Source: Shimia aestuarii (GTDB lineage Bacteria; Pseudomonadota; Alphaproteobacteria; Rhodobacterales; Rhodobacteraceae). From it: a stretch of 64,000 bases of DNA. Positions 48,009 through 57,769 of the stretch are shown here, piece after piece. The notes under the pieces are model-generated. The model saw nothing but the letters and a program-made list of their open reading frames with translations. It searched no databases and was not told where the DNA came from. The stretch covers positions 62,001 through 126,000 of the forward strand of contig NZ_FOTQ01000005.1 of NCBI RefSeq assembly GCF_900114635.1, written 5' to 3'. The translations under genes were made by a program, and so were the position numbers. Position 1 is the first letter of the stretch. Each line of letters starts with the position of its first letter.

Positions 48009-49418
48009 ATGGATCTGCATATTCCCTTCGACAACAGCTACGCCCGCCTACCCGAACAGCTTTTCGCGCGGCAAGAGCCCACGCCCGTCCGCGCACCGCG
48101 CCTTGTTGCCTTCAATCACGCACTTGCCAGCCAGCTTGGCCTAGCCGGGATCGACGATGACACCACGCTCGCAGAGGTGTTTTCCGGCTCCCGCCTGCCC
48201 GATGGCGCCGAGCCTCTGGCGCAGCTTTATGCAGGCCACCAATTCGGCCACTGGAACCCGCAACTGGGTGACGGGCGCGCCGTGCTGCTGGGCGAGGTCA
48301 ACGGGCTGGATCTCCAGCTCAAGGGCGCTGGCCGTACGCCATTTTCACGACGCGGCGATGGGCGCGCGTGGCTTGGGCCAGTGCTGCGCGAATACGTGGT
48401 CTCAGAGGCCATGTTCGCCCTCGGCATCCCCACGACCCGTGCTCTTGCCGCCGTCGAGACCGGTGAAGACATCATGCGAGACGGCCTGCAGCCCGGCGCA
48501 GTGCTGACCCGCGTTGCGGCCTCTCATATCCGGGTGGGCACCTTTCAGGCGCTCGCCGCCAGACAGGACATTGCTGGATTGAGGGCGCTTTTTGAACATG
48601 CGGTAGAGCGCCATTATCCTGACGTAACCACACCAACAGAATTCCTTGATTCTGTTATTAAAAAACAGGCTGAACTCATTGCGGCGTGGATGTCTGTCGG
48701 CTTTATTCATGGCGTGATGAACACTGACAATTGCGCGATTTCCGGTGAAACCATCGACTATGGCCCCTGCGCCTTCATGGATGCCTACCATCCGATGACC
48801 GTGTTTTCCTCGATCGACAGGCAGGGACGCTATGCCTACGGCAATCAGCCCGACATTATCGTCTGGAACCTTGCCCAGCTGGCCACCGCACTTGTTCCGC
48901 TCATGCCCAACGCAGACCAGGCGGTTGCCGAATTCACCAACTCGGTCCACGCAATGCCAGGCCTTCTAAATGCCGCCTGGCAACAACGCTTTGGCGCAAA
49001 GATCGGCCTCACCGCGGTGACGGACGGCGATATGGCCTTGATCACCGAATATCTGTCGCTGATGGCCGAGCAAGGCACCGATTTCACCAATAGTTTCCGC
49101 GCCTTGAACAATGGGACAGCGCGAGATCAGTTCGTCGATCGCGACGCTTTTGATGCATGGAACACCCGTTGGCGGACCCGGTTGGAGAGCGAAACACAGG
49201 ACCCGGTTGCCACGATGAATGCAGCCAACCCGGCGCTGATTCCGCGCAATCACCGTATCGAGGAGATGATTGCCGCCGCTGTCAACGGAGACTACCGCCC
49301 CTTTGACCGCCTGATGCGCGCCCTGTCGACTCCCTTTACTGATCCCAGAGACGACGCCGACCTGACTCGCCCGCCCAGCGAATCCGAACGCGTGCACGCC
49401 ACCTTCTGTGGCACTTAG
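48009..49418 (+). CDS. selO: SelO-family protein AMPylator
   Basis: A pseudokinase-fold enzyme that transfers AMP from ATP to Ser, Thr or Tyr of target proteins, linked to oxidative-stress tolerance. The 469 residues show YAGHQFGHWNPQLGDGRA, LKGAGRTPFSRRGDGRA, GIPTTRALA and MNTDNCAISGETIDYGPCAF (the metal and ATP-binding residues). The C-terminus ends TFCGT; the Cys lies where animal SelO has selenocysteine. Its stop overlaps the convergent EamA stop by 4 bases. Confidence 0.92.
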   Translation: MDLHIPFDNSYARLPEQLFARQEPTPVRAPRLVAFNHALASQLGLAGIDDDTTLAEVFSGSRLPDGAEPLAQLYAGHQFGHWNPQLGDGRAVLLGEVNGLDLQLKGAGRTPFSRRGDGRAWLGPVLREYVVSEAMFALGIPTTRALAAVETGEDIMRDGLQPGAVLTRVAASHIRVGTFQALAARQDIAGLRALFEHAVERHYPDVTTPTEFLDSVIKKQAELIAAWMSVGFIHGVMNTDNCAISGETIDYGPCAFMDAYHPMTVFSSIDRQGRYAYGNQPDIIVWNLAQLATALVPLMPNADQAVAEFTNSVHAMPGLLNAAWQQRFGAKIGLTAVTDGDMALITEYLSLMAEQGTDFTNSFRALNNGTARDQFVDRDAFDAWNTRWRTRLESETQDPVATMNAANPALIPRNHRIEEMIAAAVNGDYRPFDRLMRALSTPFTDPRDDADLTRPPSESERVHATFCGT

Positions 49419-50290
49419 CGGCGGTTGATCAACACCAACCCCACAGCTACCAGACCCAGCGCCAGCCAGATCGCCGGACCGATTGTCTCCCCAAGCAGCC
49501 ACCAGCCAAGGATGACGCTCAGCACCGGTGACAGAAAGCTGAACGACGCCACCGACGCGGCGGGATAGATCGTCAGCAAGACGAACCAGGCCAGGAAACC
49601 CAGAGACGCAATTCCGACAACCTGGAACACCATGCCCGCCCAGTGGATCAACTCCGGGTCTCTGAACGTGGCACCTAAAACAGGCGCCAGCGGCAGGAGG
49701 ATCAACGCCGAAACCACAAGCTGGTACATCAGTTGAGTTTCCGGCCTTGTCTCGGAAAGCGCGGTCAACCGGACAGTCAGCGGAATCCCCGCCCAAAGAA
49801 TCGCGCCACACAACGCCAGGACATCCCCCAACAGGCGCGCTTCTCCACCCGCGCGGTCCGACAGGGCAACCACTACGCCCGTCATGGCGAACGCCAACCC
49901 CATGATCCGCGTCTGGTTGAGACGTTCGCCCGGCAACAACACATGCGATGCAAGCGCAAGCCAGACCGGCATGGAATAGAAAATAATGCTCACGCGGGCA
50001 ACATCTGCGACGTCAAGTGCGCTGAACAAAGCTATGAATTCAAAAGAGAACAAGGCGCCAACAAGTAGGCCAGGCCCCCACATGCGCCGCGACACGTTCA
50101 TCCGCTGCCCACGCAGCGCCATCCAGATCGCGACCACGCCAATCGCAAAGAACGAGCGCATCCCAACGGCAAAGACCGGACCAAAGCCGCCTACCGTGAC
50201 CTTTATCACAACCTGGTTGAACGCCAGCAGCAGCGCAAAAAGCGTCAGCCAGATCGCCCCAATTCCATCCATATGTTCTTTGCGTGCCAT
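49415..50290 (-). CDS. EamA/DMT-family transporter
   Basis: A 291-residue membrane protein with two EamA repeats, each of five helices (about ten in all): GAIWLTLFALLLAFNQVVIK at the start and GWWLLGETIGPAIWLALGLV at the end. The substrate is unknown. The ATG at 50290 has AGTGCCGGA-type weak ribosome site; another ATG six codons further on (50272) is possible. Its stop codon overlaps that of selO in TTAG (49415-49418). Confidence 0.88.
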   Translation of the reverse strand: MARKEHMDGIGAIWLTLFALLLAFNQVVIKVTVGGFGPVFAVGMRSFFAIGVVAIWMALRGQRMNVSRRMWGPGLLVGALFSFEFIALFSALDVADVARVSIIFYSMPVWLALASHVLLPGERLNQTRIMGLAFAMTGVVVALSDRAGGEARLLGDVLALCGAILWAGIPLTVRLTALSETRPETQLMYQLVVSALILLPLAPVLGATFRDPELIHWAGMVFQVVGIASLGFLAWFVLLTIYPAASVASFSFLSPVLSVILGWWLLGETIGPAIWLALGLVAVGLVLINRR

Positions 50291-50420
50291 TCCGGCACTC
50301 GGCGCTGTTAGCGCCTGAAAGTCAAGCGACCCAGGCCACAAATGCCGCAGCGACGAAAAACCTGCTGGTCGCCCGCCCTGCGCCACCTTACATGCTTGGG
50401 ACAGACAATGAAGGCCCGCC

Positions 50421-51113
50421 ATGACATCGCTTCGCCTTGCCAGTTACAACCTGCAGAAATGTGTCGGCCTCGATATGCAAAGGCGACCCGACCGTTCCCT
50501 GCTGGTCATCCGCGCTCTGCGGGCGGACGTGGTTGTATTGCAGGAAGCCGACAAACGCCTTCCTCCGCGTCCCACCGCACTCCCTTTCGATCTCATAGAA
50601 ACACACGGGTTCGATATCGTCGACTTCGGGCAACCCGGAGGGTCACTTGGCTGGCACGGCAACGCCATGCTTGTGCGCAACGGTGCGACGATCATCGAAA
50701 CCGACGCGCTCGACTTGCCCGGTCTTGAGCCGCGCGGCGCCATTCGCGCGGATCTTGACACGTCGATTGGCCCATTGCGGGTGATCGGAGTGCATCTTGG
50801 CCTGTTGCGCCGCTATCGCCTGATGCAGCTTTCTGCCATTACCCGCCACCTGCGCAGGCTCGCGCCGATGCCGACCATTCTTGCCGGCGATTTCAACGAA
50901 TGGGGCAGCAAGCGCGCGCTGGATGTGGCGACGCCGGGTCTTGATTTCGTGGAACCGGGCCATTCCTTTCCCGCCGCGCGCCCAATTGCCGGGCTGGATG
51001 GGTTTGCGCTCGACAAGACCCTCACGCCCGTGAACAAGGCGGTCCACAGCCGCCGTCCGGCCCGTGTGGCCTCTGACCATCTGCCCGTCTGGATCGAAGT
51101 CAAACGCGCCTAG
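50421..51113 (+). CDS. Endonuclease/exonuclease/phosphatase family protein
   Basis: A 230-residue DNase I-fold enzyme. Motifs: ASYNLQKCVGLD near the N-terminus, VVVLQEADKRLP (metal Glu), LAGDFNEWGS (catalytic Asp-Asn) and ASDHLPVWIEVK (catalytic Asp-His). It could act on nucleic acid or phosphoester lipids; the substrate is not readable. The ATG at 50421 is divergent from the EamA gene. Confidence 0.88.
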   Translation: MTSLRLASYNLQKCVGLDMQRRPDRSLLVIRALRADVVVLQEADKRLPPRPTALPFDLIETHGFDIVDFGQPGGSLGWHGNAMLVRNGATIIETDALDLPGLEPRGAIRADLDTSIGPLRVIGVHLGLLRRYRLMQLSAITRHLRRLAPMPTILAGDFNEWGSKRALDVATPGLDFVEPGHSFPAARPIAGLDGFALDKTLTPVNKAVHSRRPARVASDHLPVWIEVKRA

Positions 51114-51168
51114 CCAGTGCCCCAATCCCCATGCTACGCAAGTGCAATCACCGAAGGGGATTTCGCGC

Positions 51169-52428
51169 GTGCATTTTTTACAGATTACGTCTCTTCTCAT
51201 TGTTCTTGCGGGCGTTTTTGGCGCCATCAATTACCTTTTCCTGAAACTCCCTTCGGCCATTGGCATTCTGGTCGTAGCGCTTTTTGCCTCATTTGGCGTG
51301 CTTGGTATCGATCTCATCTGGCCACAGCTCGAAATCGCCGACACAGCCCGTCACCTGATTGTAGGGATCGATTTTTCCGACGCACTGCTTGAGGGCATGT
51401 TGGGCCTCCTGCTTTTTGCCGGGGCTTTGCATGTGAAGCTTGCCGATTTGCGTGCCCAATGGATTCCGGTTGCGCTCATGGCGACCCTTGGCGTGGGTCT
51501 CTCGACCGCCATCGTCGGCTTCGGTTTCAGCTGGATCACCGGAATGCCGCTTATGGTGGCGCTGGTCTTTGGTGCGCTAATTTCACCGACCGACCCGGTG
51601 GCCGTACTGGGAGTGCTGCGCGAGGCCAAGTTGCAAAAATCGTTGGAAACCAAGATCGCCGGCGAAAGCCTTTTCAATGACGGTGTGGGATACGTTGTGT
51701 TTCTCGTGATCTCGGGCATTGCCTTTGCCAGCGGCGGGCACGGAGCGGATCACGGCTCATCCGAGTTGGACGACGCGGCCTTTCTGTTCGTGCAAGAGGC
51801 ATTTGGCGGCGCTGTACTTGGCATCGTTCTGGGCTGGCTCACGTTCCGCGTGATGCGCCTGATTGACGACTATTCGCTCGAGGTTCTGCTGACACTTGGC
51901 CTCGCATTTGGCGGCTATGAACTCGCCGTCTGGCTGCATGTCTCGGCCCCGATCATGGCGGTCTGCGCCGGGTTGCTGATCGGGGATATCGGCACCAAGC
52001 ACGGCATGAGTGCCCAGACTCGTGAATACGTGGATGCCTTCTGGAAACTGATCGACGAGATTCTGAACGCCGTTCTGTTCCTCTTGATCGGATTCGAAGT
52101 CTTTGCCGTGGCCTTTGACATTCAGTTCCTGCTGGCAGGTGTCATGGCCATTGGACTCGCGCTTGTCGCGCGACTTGCCGCCGTTGCCGTGCCGGTTCTG
52201 ATCCTCGAACCGTTCCGCAGCTTCAGTCGCGGCGTCGTTCCGATCATGACCTGGGGCGGGCTCAAGGGCGGCATTTCCGTCGCTCTGGCCCTTTCCTTGC
52301 CCGACAATGAATGGAAACCGCTGATCCTGACCAGCACCTATATCGTTGTTGTCTTCTCAATCATCGTTCAGGGTCTGACCGTAGCGCCACTGGCGAACCG
52401 GGTCGGACGCGAACCCGATCTGGTATGA
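51169..52428 (+). CDS. Cation:proton antiporter, CPA1 family
   Basis: A 419-residue sodium/proton exchanger-like membrane protein with about 12 helices. Family motifs: ISPTDPVAVLGVLREA (ion-site Asp) and GESLFNDGVGYVVFLV, with MTWGGLKGGISVALALSLP near the C-terminus. The start is a GTG at 51169 with AAGGGGA upstream. The ion (Na+ or K+) cannot be told. It ends 4 bases before the PhzF gene. Confidence 0.9.
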   Translation: MHFLQITSLLIVLAGVFGAINYLFLKLPSAIGILVVALFASFGVLGIDLIWPQLEIADTARHLIVGIDFSDALLEGMLGLLLFAGALHVKLADLRAQWIPVALMATLGVGLSTAIVGFGFSWITGMPLMVALVFGALISPTDPVAVLGVLREAKLQKSLETKIAGESLFNDGVGYVVFLVISGIAFASGGHGADHGSSELDDAAFLFVQEAFGGAVLGIVLGWLTFRVMRLIDDYSLEVLLTLGLAFGGYELAVWLHVSAPIMAVCAGLLIGDIGTKHGMSAQTREYVDAFWKLIDEILNAVLFLLIGFEVFAVAFDIQFLLAGVMAIGLALVARLAAVAVPVLILEPFRSFSRGVVPIMTWGGLKGGISVALALSLPDNEWKPLILTSTYIVVVFSIIVQGLTVAPLANRVGREPDLV

Positions 52429-52432
52429 ACCC

Positions 52433-53281
52433 ATGACCGCCTATTTTGTCTATGATGTATTTTCGGAAAAAGTCTTTGGTGGAAACCAGTTGGCCGTCAT
52501 TCCTGATGCGGCGGGCCTGCCAGAGGAAGATCTCCAGCGCATTGCCAGAGAGTTCAACTTCTCGGAAACGACCTTCGTCTATCCCGCCTGGGAACCCAAC
52601 CATACAGCCCACGTGCGCATCTTCACGCCGACGATGGAGGTTCCTTTTGCGGGCCATCCGCTGATCGGAACAGCCGTTGCGCTGTCCGATGAAGGCGCTG
52701 GACCGGATATGGTTCTGGAACTGGGGATCGGCCCGATCACCTGCAGGGCCGAAGGCGGAGCCGCTCGCTTTACCACATCTGCAACTCTCGAAATCACCGC
52801 AGAGCCCGATCCTGATCTGGTGGCGGCGGCACTTGGCACCAGTCCTGAGAACATCTCCTTAGAAAACCACGCGCCAGCCATGGCCTCACTTGGACTTGCC
52901 TTCACGATCACTGAACTGAAAAGCCGGGAAGTGCTGGCGAACCTGCTGCCCGACATCGGCGCCTTCCGAAAAGGTAACGCCGTCTATCCCTCGGGTCTGG
53001 ACTTCGCTCAGTTTGCCTATGTACGGGACGGAAACGTGATCCACGCGCGCATGTTTGCACCTCTCGACAACATCCCCGAGGACCCGGCCACGGGCAGCGC
53101 CTGTGCGACCCTTGGCGCGCTTCTGCGCCGGATCGAAGGGCGTGACCAGAAATTGATCATCCACCAAGGGGACGACATGGGCCGACCCAGCCGGATCGGT
53201 CTGGAAACGCAGGGCGATGCCGTCACCATTTCGGGCACCGCGCTGCGCGTCATGCAAGGTCAATTGACCTATCGGACTTAG
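52433..53281 (+). CDS. PhzF family isomerase
   Basis: A 282-residue protein with the twofold diaminopimelate epimerase-like fold. Motifs: FGGNQLAVIPDA, ETTFVYPA (catalytic Glu), FAGHPLIGTAVAL and DPATGSACATLG (second half). Most such bacterial members have no known substrate; phenazine synthesis is not implied. It converges on the DEAD-box gene, sharing TTAG. Confidence 0.9.
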   Translation: MTAYFVYDVFSEKVFGGNQLAVIPDAAGLPEEDLQRIAREFNFSETTFVYPAWEPNHTAHVRIFTPTMEVPFAGHPLIGTAVALSDEGAGPDMVLELGIGPITCRAEGGAARFTTSATLEITAEPDPDLVAAALGTSPENISLENHAPAMASLGLAFTITELKSREVLANLLPDIGAFRKGNAVYPSGLDFAQFAYVRDGNVIHARMFAPLDNIPEDPATGSACATLGALLRRIEGRDQKLIIHQGDDMGRPSRIGLETQGDAVTISGTALRVMQGQLTYRT

Positions 53282-54567
53282 GCCGCCTTGGGCGCGCCCT
53301 TGCCGCGTGCAGGACGCCGACGGCGGCGACGCTGCCCGTTGCCTGCCGGTTTTCCCGGCTGAGCTGCTGTGCCACCGCGCGGGCCGTTGCCGCCCCGGCG
53401 ACGGTTTCCACCCTTCTTGGCCGGTGCTTCAAGCCCTTCCCACGCACGCCCCGACGCCACAGGGATGTCAAGCCTCATGACTTTCTGGATCGCCTTCAGC
53501 TCTTCAACTTCATCCGGGGCACAGAACGCCACCGCCGCCCCGTCCATCCCGGCGCGCGCGGTGCGGCCAATCCGGTGCACGTAGTTTTCGGGCACATTGG
53601 GCAGGTCAAAGTTGTAGACATGTCGCACCTGCGGAATGTCCAGCCCCCGCGCCGCTACATCCGTGGCCACCAGGACAAGGGTTTCGCCATCGCGGAACCC
53701 TTTGAGCGCGCGCTCGCGCTGACCTTGGCTCTTGTTGCCATGTACCGAAGCCGCCGCATATCCGGCCTTGACCAGAGCTTTCATGAGTCGTTCCGACCCG
53801 TGTTTGGTGCGCGCAAACACGATGGCCGCTTCGTCGCGATGCGCGTCCAGCAATTCGATCAGCAAAGCGGTTTTTTCGGTCTTTGCAATGAAATGCACCT
53901 CCTGCGTGATCTTGTCCGCTGCCTTGCCCGGAGGCGACACCTGCACCCGCACCGGGTTCTTCAGGTAGGCTGCGGCAATCTCCGACATCTGTTTCGGCAT
54001 CGTAGCGGAAAACAGCATGGTCTGGCGATCGCTCGGCAACCAGGCTGCGATCTTGCGCAGGGCGTGAACGAACCCGAGGTCCAGCATCTGATCGGCTTCG
54101 TCCAGCACAAGGAAATCGGTCCGATCGAGATCCAACGCATTGCGCTCCATCAGGTCGATCAGGCGCCCCGGTGTTGCAACGAGAATGTCCGTACCACGCT
54201 CCAGACGTTTGATCTGCGGGTTGATGCCGACGCCCCCGACAACCAGCCCCACCTTGAATGGCGTACCCTCGACCTGCTGGCGCAGGCTGTCACAGATCTG
54301 ATTGGCAAGTTCCCGTGTCGGCGCCAGAACCAGCCCACGCACGGTGCGCCTTTCGGGCTTCTGGCCATAGCTTTTCATCCGCGCAATCAGAGGCAGGCCA
54401 AAAGCCAGCGTCTTGCCGGTGCCGGTCTGGGCAAGCCCCATCACGTCCTGCCCGTCCAGCGCATGCGGGATAGCGCGTTCCTGGATCGGGGTCGGCGTGG
54501 TCAATCCGGTTTCAGTCAGACGGGCCACCATCTTTTCAGGCAAGCCCAGTTCAGTAAAAGTCGTCAA
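53278..54567 (-). CDS. DEAD-box RNA helicase
   Basis: An ATP-dependent RNA helicase. The 429 residues from a TTG at 54567 carry motifs Q (TPTPIQERAIP), I (AQTGTGKT), Ia (APTRELANQ), Ib (VATPGRLIDL), II (VLDEADQML), III (FSATM), and VI (HRIGRTARAG), then a basic, Gly/Arg-rich tail (KKGGNRRRGGNGPRGG and RRRRRRPARGKG) for RNA contact. The TTG with GGAAAG upstream gives the family N-terminus (TTFTELGLPEK); a longer frame to 54663 is unlikely. Confidence 0.9.
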   Translation of the reverse strand: MTTFTELGLPEKMVARLTETGLTTPTPIQERAIPHALDGQDVMGLAQTGTGKTLAFGLPLIARMKSYGQKPERRTVRGLVLAPTRELANQICDSLRQQVEGTPFKVGLVVGGVGINPQIKRLERGTDILVATPGRLIDLMERNALDLDRTDFLVLDEADQMLDLGFVHALRKIAAWLPSDRQTMLFSATMPKQMSEIAAAYLKNPVRVQVSPPGKAADKITQEVHFIAKTEKTALLIELLDAHRDEAAIVFARTKHGSERLMKALVKAGYAAASVHGNKSQGQRERALKGFRDGETLVLVATDVAARGLDIPQVRHVYNFDLPNVPENYVHRIGRTARAGMDGAAVAFCAPDEVEELKAIQKVMRLDIPVASGRAWEGLEAPAKKGGNRRRGGNGPRGGTAAQPGKPAGNGQRRRRRRPARGKGAPKAA

Positions 54568-54924
54568 AATACAGTCTTTCCGGCCCCCTTGCGTTACCCG
54601 CAGGGACCCTTGATTTCGCCACGCATCGCGCGCAGCCTTGGTGTGGTCGGCCGTGAATCCCAACTCTCTGCCTGATGCAGATGAGCCGATCCAGACCCTG
54701 GCCCCACGCGTGATTTTGGGATCAAATCACTGTCTCGTGTTGGGCCATGACTTCGGTCAATGCGGCCCTGCTGCTCACGCGGCAGAAGACAGTTGGGGTC
54801 ACATGGGGCTTTGTGAGGCGCCTGTCAAGGGCGTTCTCCTGTGGATAACCCCCAGAAAAGCGGTGGTCACAGCCAGTCGCATTGGATAGAGAAGTAAGTC
54901 AGACACGGGAACCGAACGACCGCG
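54568..54924. other. 357-bp intergenic region between the helicase and fur
   Basis: It contains the divergent 5' regions of the DEAD-box gene and fur. A perfect 9-base DnaA-box consensus (TTATCCACA on the minus strand) lies at 54840-54848, which may be chance. I see no convincing gene or RNA; the + frame at 54638-54889 lacks a ribosome site and known motifs. Confidence 0.5.
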
Positions 54925-55341
54925 ATGGGCATGACCGACACGATTTTGGAACGCTGCGAGGCCAAGGGGCTGCGCATGACCGAACAACGCCGCACCATTG
55001 CGGGTGTTCTGCAGGAAAGCCGCGATCACCCGGACGTGGAAGAGCTTTATGCCCGTGCCTCGTCCCGCGATTCAGGGATTTCCCTCGCCACGGTTTACCG
55101 GACGGTAAAGCTGTTCGAAGAGGCCGGCATTCTCGACAAGCTCGAATTCGGCGATGGCCGTGCGCGCTACGAAGATGCCGAGCGCGAACACCACGACCAC
55201 CTGATCGACATCAACTCGGGCGAGGTAATCGAGTTCGTCGACCCCGAGATCGAAGCCCTTCAGGAAAAGATCGCCGAAAAGCTCGGCTACCGCCTCAAGG
55301 GGCACAAGCTCGAACTCTACGGCGTGCCGATCCGCAAGTAG
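54925..55341 (+). CDS. fur: Fur/Mur family metal-responsive regulator
   Basis: A 138-residue Fur-family repressor. The winged helix has the recognition helix SLATVYRTVKLFEEAG (53-68), the metal-binding cluster EREHHDHLIDINSGEVIEF (His89, His90, Asp91, His92) and the C-terminal dimer part GYRLKGHKLELYG. It lacks the CxxC zinc pair of enteric Fur, as is usual for alphaproteobacterial Fur/Mur, which often senses manganese more than iron; Irr-type heme motif is absent. It ends 4 bases before the convergent dehydrogenase. Confidence 0.9.
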   Translation: MGMTDTILERCEAKGLRMTEQRRTIAGVLQESRDHPDVEELYARASSRDSGISLATVYRTVKLFEEAGILDKLEFGDGRARYEDAEREHHDHLIDINSGEVIEFVDPEIEALQEKIAEKLGYRLKGHKLELYGVPIRK

Positions 55342-55345
55342 CGGA

Positions 55346-57769
55346 TCAGGCGCGCAATTTTTCGCCCTTCGGATCAAACGGCGGCTCGGCCAGGATTACC
55401 GCGCGATGCGGACGGCCAAGCACCATGACTTCGACCGCGTCCCCCGGTTGAGCATCCTTGACGAACCCAAGTGCGAGCGACATGCCCACCGTGTAGCCAT
55501 AGGCACCGGACGTCACCCGCCCAATTCCTTTGCCATCCTTGAAGATCGGTTCCCCACCCGTGGCATCCGCGTTCGAGGCACTGACGTCTGCGTCTTCAAG
55601 GTGCATTAGAACCAGCTTTTCCCGAGGCGCTTTCTCAAGCGTTACGGCCACCGCCGCGTTGTTGAGGAAATCCTTGTCCATCTTGCAAAGCCGTTCCAAC
55701 CCCACTTCCTGGGGCCAGTATTCCGGGCTGTATTCCCGGCTCCAGCTGCCATACCCCTTTTCAATGCGCAAACTCATAAGGGCGCGGCTACCAACTGGCC
55801 CCGCGCCAAAGGCTTTCCCGGCCTTCAGAAGCGCTTCATAAAGACGTAATTGGTCTGCAATTGCGCAATGCAGTTCCCAGCCAAGATCTCCGGTAAAACT
55901 CACCCGAAGCGCCATGACCTCTACCCCGGCAATTTCGATCCGTTTAGAGCACATGAACGGAAAGTCGTCGGTTGCCAGCGACGAATTGGTCAACCGTTGC
56001 AACAACTCGCGTGACTTCGGCCCGGCCACGTTGAACCCGCACACGCTGTCGGTCAGGCTTTCAAAGACTGTCCCTTCGGGAAGCGGCACTGCATCAAAGA
56101 AGCGTTTGTGATAGCGTTCTGCCATGCCCGAACTGACAACCCAGAACTCATCTTCGGCCAGACGCGTTACAGTTGCATCGCCAGCAATGCCGCCCCGCAC
56201 CCCGATCAGCGGCGTCAGACAGGATCGCCCGACCTCTTTCGGCATCCGGTTCGCAAACACCGCATTGAGCCAGTCCTCGGCCCCCAGCCCCTTGACCCGA
56301 TACTTGGCAAAGTTCGAGATGTCGATGATCCCGGCCCGATCGCGCAACATCCGGCATTCCGCTCCTACCGGCTCCCACCAGTTCTGCCGCGTGAACCCGT
56401 TGGTATCGACCACGCCCTGTTCACCGGCAAACCACAAGGGATGCTCCCAGCCATAGTTCAGCCCAAAGACCGCACCCATCTCCGTCTGCCTCTCAAACGC
56501 GGGTCGCGTACGCAGAGGCCGCCCCGCGGCGCGTTCCTCGTTCGGGAAATGAATGGCAAAACGATGCGCATAAACATCGCGTACCTTGGCCTTCACGAAA
56601 TCCCGATCATTTGCCCATTCCCCAAACCGCGCCACGTCCCAGGCGAACATGTCATAGCGCATCTCGCCCTCGACGATCCAATCCGCCACCATAAGCCCCA
56701 TACCCGCCGACTGGCTGAAACCGGGGATAATGCCGCCGCACATGAAATAGCCCTTCTTCTCGGGCACCGGTCCAAGGATCACGTTGCTGTCCGGCGACCA
56801 GATCATCGGCCCGTTGATCACCCGCTTGATCCCCGCCGTGCCAACCACCGGCACCCGATCAATCGCGCGCATCATGTTTTCTTCGATCCGCTCAAGATCA
56901 TCCGGGAACAGGTCATGCGCAAAGTCGAGCGGCGTGCCCTCCTCGGCCCAGAACCGCATGTCGCGCTCATAAGCCCCGATGAGCAGCCCCTTACCTTCCT
57001 GTCGCAGGTAATACTCGCCGTCACGATCTGCGACCGAGGGAAGTCGACGGTCCATCGCATCAATCTCTGCAATGGTCTCTGTCACGAAATACTGGTGCTC
57101 TGTGGGCTGCAGGGGCACTTCGACCCCAGCCAGTCTTGCAACCTCGCGCCCCCAGAGTCCGGCCGCGTTGATCACCCAGGGCGTCGCAATGTCCCCTTTC
57201 GGTGTGCGCACGATCCAGCTGCCATCCGGCTGTTGTTCGGTTCCCGTCACCGGCGTGAAACGGTGGATTTCGGCACCGCGCTGACGCGCACCCACCGCAT
57301 AGGCATTGGTCACACCCGACGGGTCGACATTGCCACCATCCGGCTCCCACATGATGCAGCGAATACCGTCGAAATTGACCAAAGGATGCAGACGCTCGGC
57401 CTCATCCCGGTTCACTTCGTGGAAGTTCATCCCGTAAAGCTTGGCTTTCGCCGCCTGAAGCCGCAGCTGGTGTTCGCGGTTCTCGGTCTGCGCAAGGTAC
57501 AGGGAACCGGGCCGGAATACGCCACAGCTCTGCCCAGTCTCGGCCTCCAGCTCATCGTAGAGCCGCATGGTGTAGTGCTGAAGGCGGCTGATATTCGCGC
57601 TGTCATGCAGCCCGTGAATATTGGCCGCCGCATGCCACGTGCTGCCGCTGGTCAGTTCGTTGCGCTCAAGAAGAACGACGTCCGACCAGCCAAGCTTGGT
57701 CAGATGATATAGAATAGAGCATCCGATGACACCGCCGCCGATCACGACGGCCTGAGCATGGGTCCGCAT
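55346..57769 (-). CDS. FAD-dependent dehydrogenase with GcvT domain (dimethylglycine/sarcosine dehydrogenase-like)
   Basis: An 807-residue enzyme. The N-terminal DAO domain has VVIGGGVIGCSILYHLTKLG (FAD-binding) and ELTSGSTWHAAAN, in which the His is where the flavin is covalently bound in dimethylglycine dehydrogenase. A middle FAO-type domain and two C-terminal GcvT (aminomethyltransferase) domains follow (~430-800), where tetrahydrofolate would take the one-carbon unit. By family it demethylates a methylated glycine or similar. The ATG at 57769 has GGAGG 6 bases upstream. It is divergent from a paralogue at 58038. Confidence 0.88.
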   Translation of the reverse strand: MRTHAQAVVIGGGVIGCSILYHLTKLGWSDVVLLERNELTSGSTWHAAANIHGLHDSANISRLQHYTMRLYDELEAETGQSCGVFRPGSLYLAQTENREHQLRLQAAKAKLYGMNFHEVNRDEAERLHPLVNFDGIRCIMWEPDGGNVDPSGVTNAYAVGARQRGAEIHRFTPVTGTEQQPDGSWIVRTPKGDIATPWVINAAGLWGREVARLAGVEVPLQPTEHQYFVTETIAEIDAMDRRLPSVADRDGEYYLRQEGKGLLIGAYERDMRFWAEEGTPLDFAHDLFPDDLERIEENMMRAIDRVPVVGTAGIKRVINGPMIWSPDSNVILGPVPEKKGYFMCGGIIPGFSQSAGMGLMVADWIVEGEMRYDMFAWDVARFGEWANDRDFVKAKVRDVYAHRFAIHFPNEERAAGRPLRTRPAFERQTEMGAVFGLNYGWEHPLWFAGEQGVVDTNGFTRQNWWEPVGAECRMLRDRAGIIDISNFAKYRVKGLGAEDWLNAVFANRMPKEVGRSCLTPLIGVRGGIAGDATVTRLAEDEFWVVSSGMAERYHKRFFDAVPLPEGTVFESLTDSVCGFNVAGPKSRELLQRLTNSSLATDDFPFMCSKRIEIAGVEVMALRVSFTGDLGWELHCAIADQLRLYEALLKAGKAFGAGPVGSRALMSLRIEKGYGSWSREYSPEYWPQEVGLERLCKMDKDFLNNAAVAVTLEKAPREKLVLMHLEDADVSASNADATGGEPIFKDGKGIGRVTSGAYGYTVGMSLALGFVKDAQPGDAVEVMVLGRPHRAVILAEPPFDPKGEKLRA

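Noticed and set aside
54840..54848. A perfect DnaA box (TTATCCACA) near fur.
   Set aside because: A 9-base match is expected about once in 130 kb of both strands scanned together; no cluster of further boxes or AT-rich unwinding region lies nearby, so no origin is claimed.
54638..54889. An 83-codon plus-strand frame in the helicase-fur gap.
   Set aside because: No family resemblance, no ribosome site, and codon use unlike the neighbours; the region is better read as the promoter area of fur.
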